From BA4 sp044376575 (GTDB lineage: Bacteria > Bacteroidota > Bacteroidia > CAIKAF01), in assembly GCA_044376575.1 (NCBI GenBank), contig JBILKR010000035.1:1-15336 (forward strand): a DNA stretch of 15,336 nucleotides. The letters are read 5' to 3'. Position numbers and translations under genes: made by a program. Shown piece after piece: positions 14,768-15,336 of this stretch. The notes beneath the pieces are model-generated. The model was not told the origin of the DNA. It ran no database searches and saw only the letters and a list, made by a program, of their open reading frames with translations. The first letter of the stretch is position 1; the number at the start of each line of letters is the position of its first letter.

Positions 14768-15331
14768 TTATTCCTTCACCAGTTTCTGAATAAAACTAAC
14801 ACCTTCGTGTTCTACTTTTACAAAATAAATACCGGATGACAATGCTGTTAAATCAAGTGCATACTGCTCCTGATTTGCCTTTAATTTATTTCTGTAAAAA
14901 GATTGGCCCTGAATATTAAAAACAGATACATCAATTGTATTTTTCCAAGTTGCGTTTTTCAACACGTATAATCCTGAACCCGGATTAGGAAAAATCCAGG
15001 GTGTTGAAGCATCATTGATTACCGGAATAGAAAGCGCCGGTAGTGATCTGCAAAAATCAAAATTGAGAAGTTCAGAAATATGATCAGTTAAATTTTGTAA
15101 GCGAAATCCTTTAAAATTGATGCAAATATTTTCTCCACCATCATCGGTAACTGTAACTTTTCCGAATTGTGAAGTAAAAACTGCGTTGGGGAAGGTTCCG
15201 CCTTCACTATACGTTCCGCCTTTATCAGAGCCTGCATTATACAAAGCAGCAGCCTGAAATATTGGATAGAGATTAGGATTATTTTGTGTGGTAGAAAAGT
15301 CGGCATGTGTACCGTTATCAATGGCAAGCAT
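14768..15331 (-). CDS. C-terminal part of a secreted protein with a T9SS sorting domain (5'-truncated)
   Basis: The frame is open past the right edge, so the Met at 15331 is probably internal and the N terminus is missing. The last ~75 residues form a type IX secretion type A sorting domain: IFPNPGSGLYVLKN, VSVFNIQGQSFYRNKL, YALDLTALSSGIYFVKVE and the terminal FIQKLVKE. This matches the PNP...V.N..GQ...LDLS.L..GIY.V......KL.K pattern of proteins sent across the outer membrane and anchored or released. The part ahead of it (with IDNGTHADFS, two Cys residues and GGENICINFKGFRL) is not recognised; it could belong to an enzyme or adhesin domain. It lies 89 nt upstream of fsa on the same strand, so fsa is immediately beyond its 5' side only if the - strand order is read correctly: this gene's stop at 14768 precedes the fsa start at 14678. 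Confidence 0.85.
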   Translation of the reverse strand: MLAIDNGTHADFSTTQNNPNLYPIFQAAALYNAGSDKGGTYSEGGTFPNAVFTSQFGKVTVTDDGGENICINFKGFRLQNLTDHISELLNFDFCRSLPALSIPVINDASTPWIFPNPGSGLYVLKNATWKNTIDVSVFNIQGQSFYRNKLKANQEQYALDLTALSSGIYFVKVEHEGVSFIQKLVKE

Positions 15332-15336
15332 ATGCG

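Overview
The window reads as chromosomal DNA from a member of the Bacteroidota, probably near the Chitinophagales or Sphingobacteriales. The evidence is a type IX secretion (T9SS) C-terminal sorting domain at the right edge, intergenic boxes matching the Bacteroidota -7 element TAnnTTTG, no obvious Shine-Dalgarno sequences, AT-rich coding sequence, and the composition of the gene families. No transposase, integrase, phage gene, CRISPR array or plasmid function was found. Most of the window is housekeeping.

Left block (1-2809, + strand): the C-terminal reductase half of RibD (cut by the window edge), an EamA/DMT transporter overlapping it by 4 nt, a YigZ/IMPACT protein overlapping that by 8 nt, then a membrane-anchored SIMPL (DUF541) protein. 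The first three look like one translationally coupled operon. An S41 carboxyl-terminal processing protease follows on the - strand, converging on the SIMPL gene.

Central block (4734-9193, + strand): a tightly packed run of a Glu/Leu/Phe/Val-type amino acid dehydrogenase, ExbB, ExbD, a TonB-like energy transducer and FolC. The three Exb/Ton genes make a complete energy-transduction module, set between amino acid catabolism and folate biosynthesis genes. A self-contained tRNA-Val(UAC) unit follows, with a textbook Bacteroidota promoter and a strong hairpin terminator.

Right block: an AT-rich gene for an unrecognised polytopic membrane protein that resembles GT-C glycosyltransferases (- strand), an outer-membrane beta-barrel protein overlapping recR (- strand), formate-tetrahydrofolate ligase (+ strand), and a convergent fructose-6-phosphate aldolase/transaldolase-type enzyme. 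Last comes the C-terminal part of a secreted T9SS substrate.

Functional threads are flavin synthesis (RibD), folate and one-carbon metabolism (FolC, Fhs), envelope biology (Ctp protease, SIMPL, TonB system, OMP, T9SS cargo) and DNA repair (RecR). I see no clear new multi-gene system. The points most worth a second look are the GT-C-like membrane protein, the transporter coupled to ribD, the unusual TonB-like protein, and the divergent dehydrogenase.
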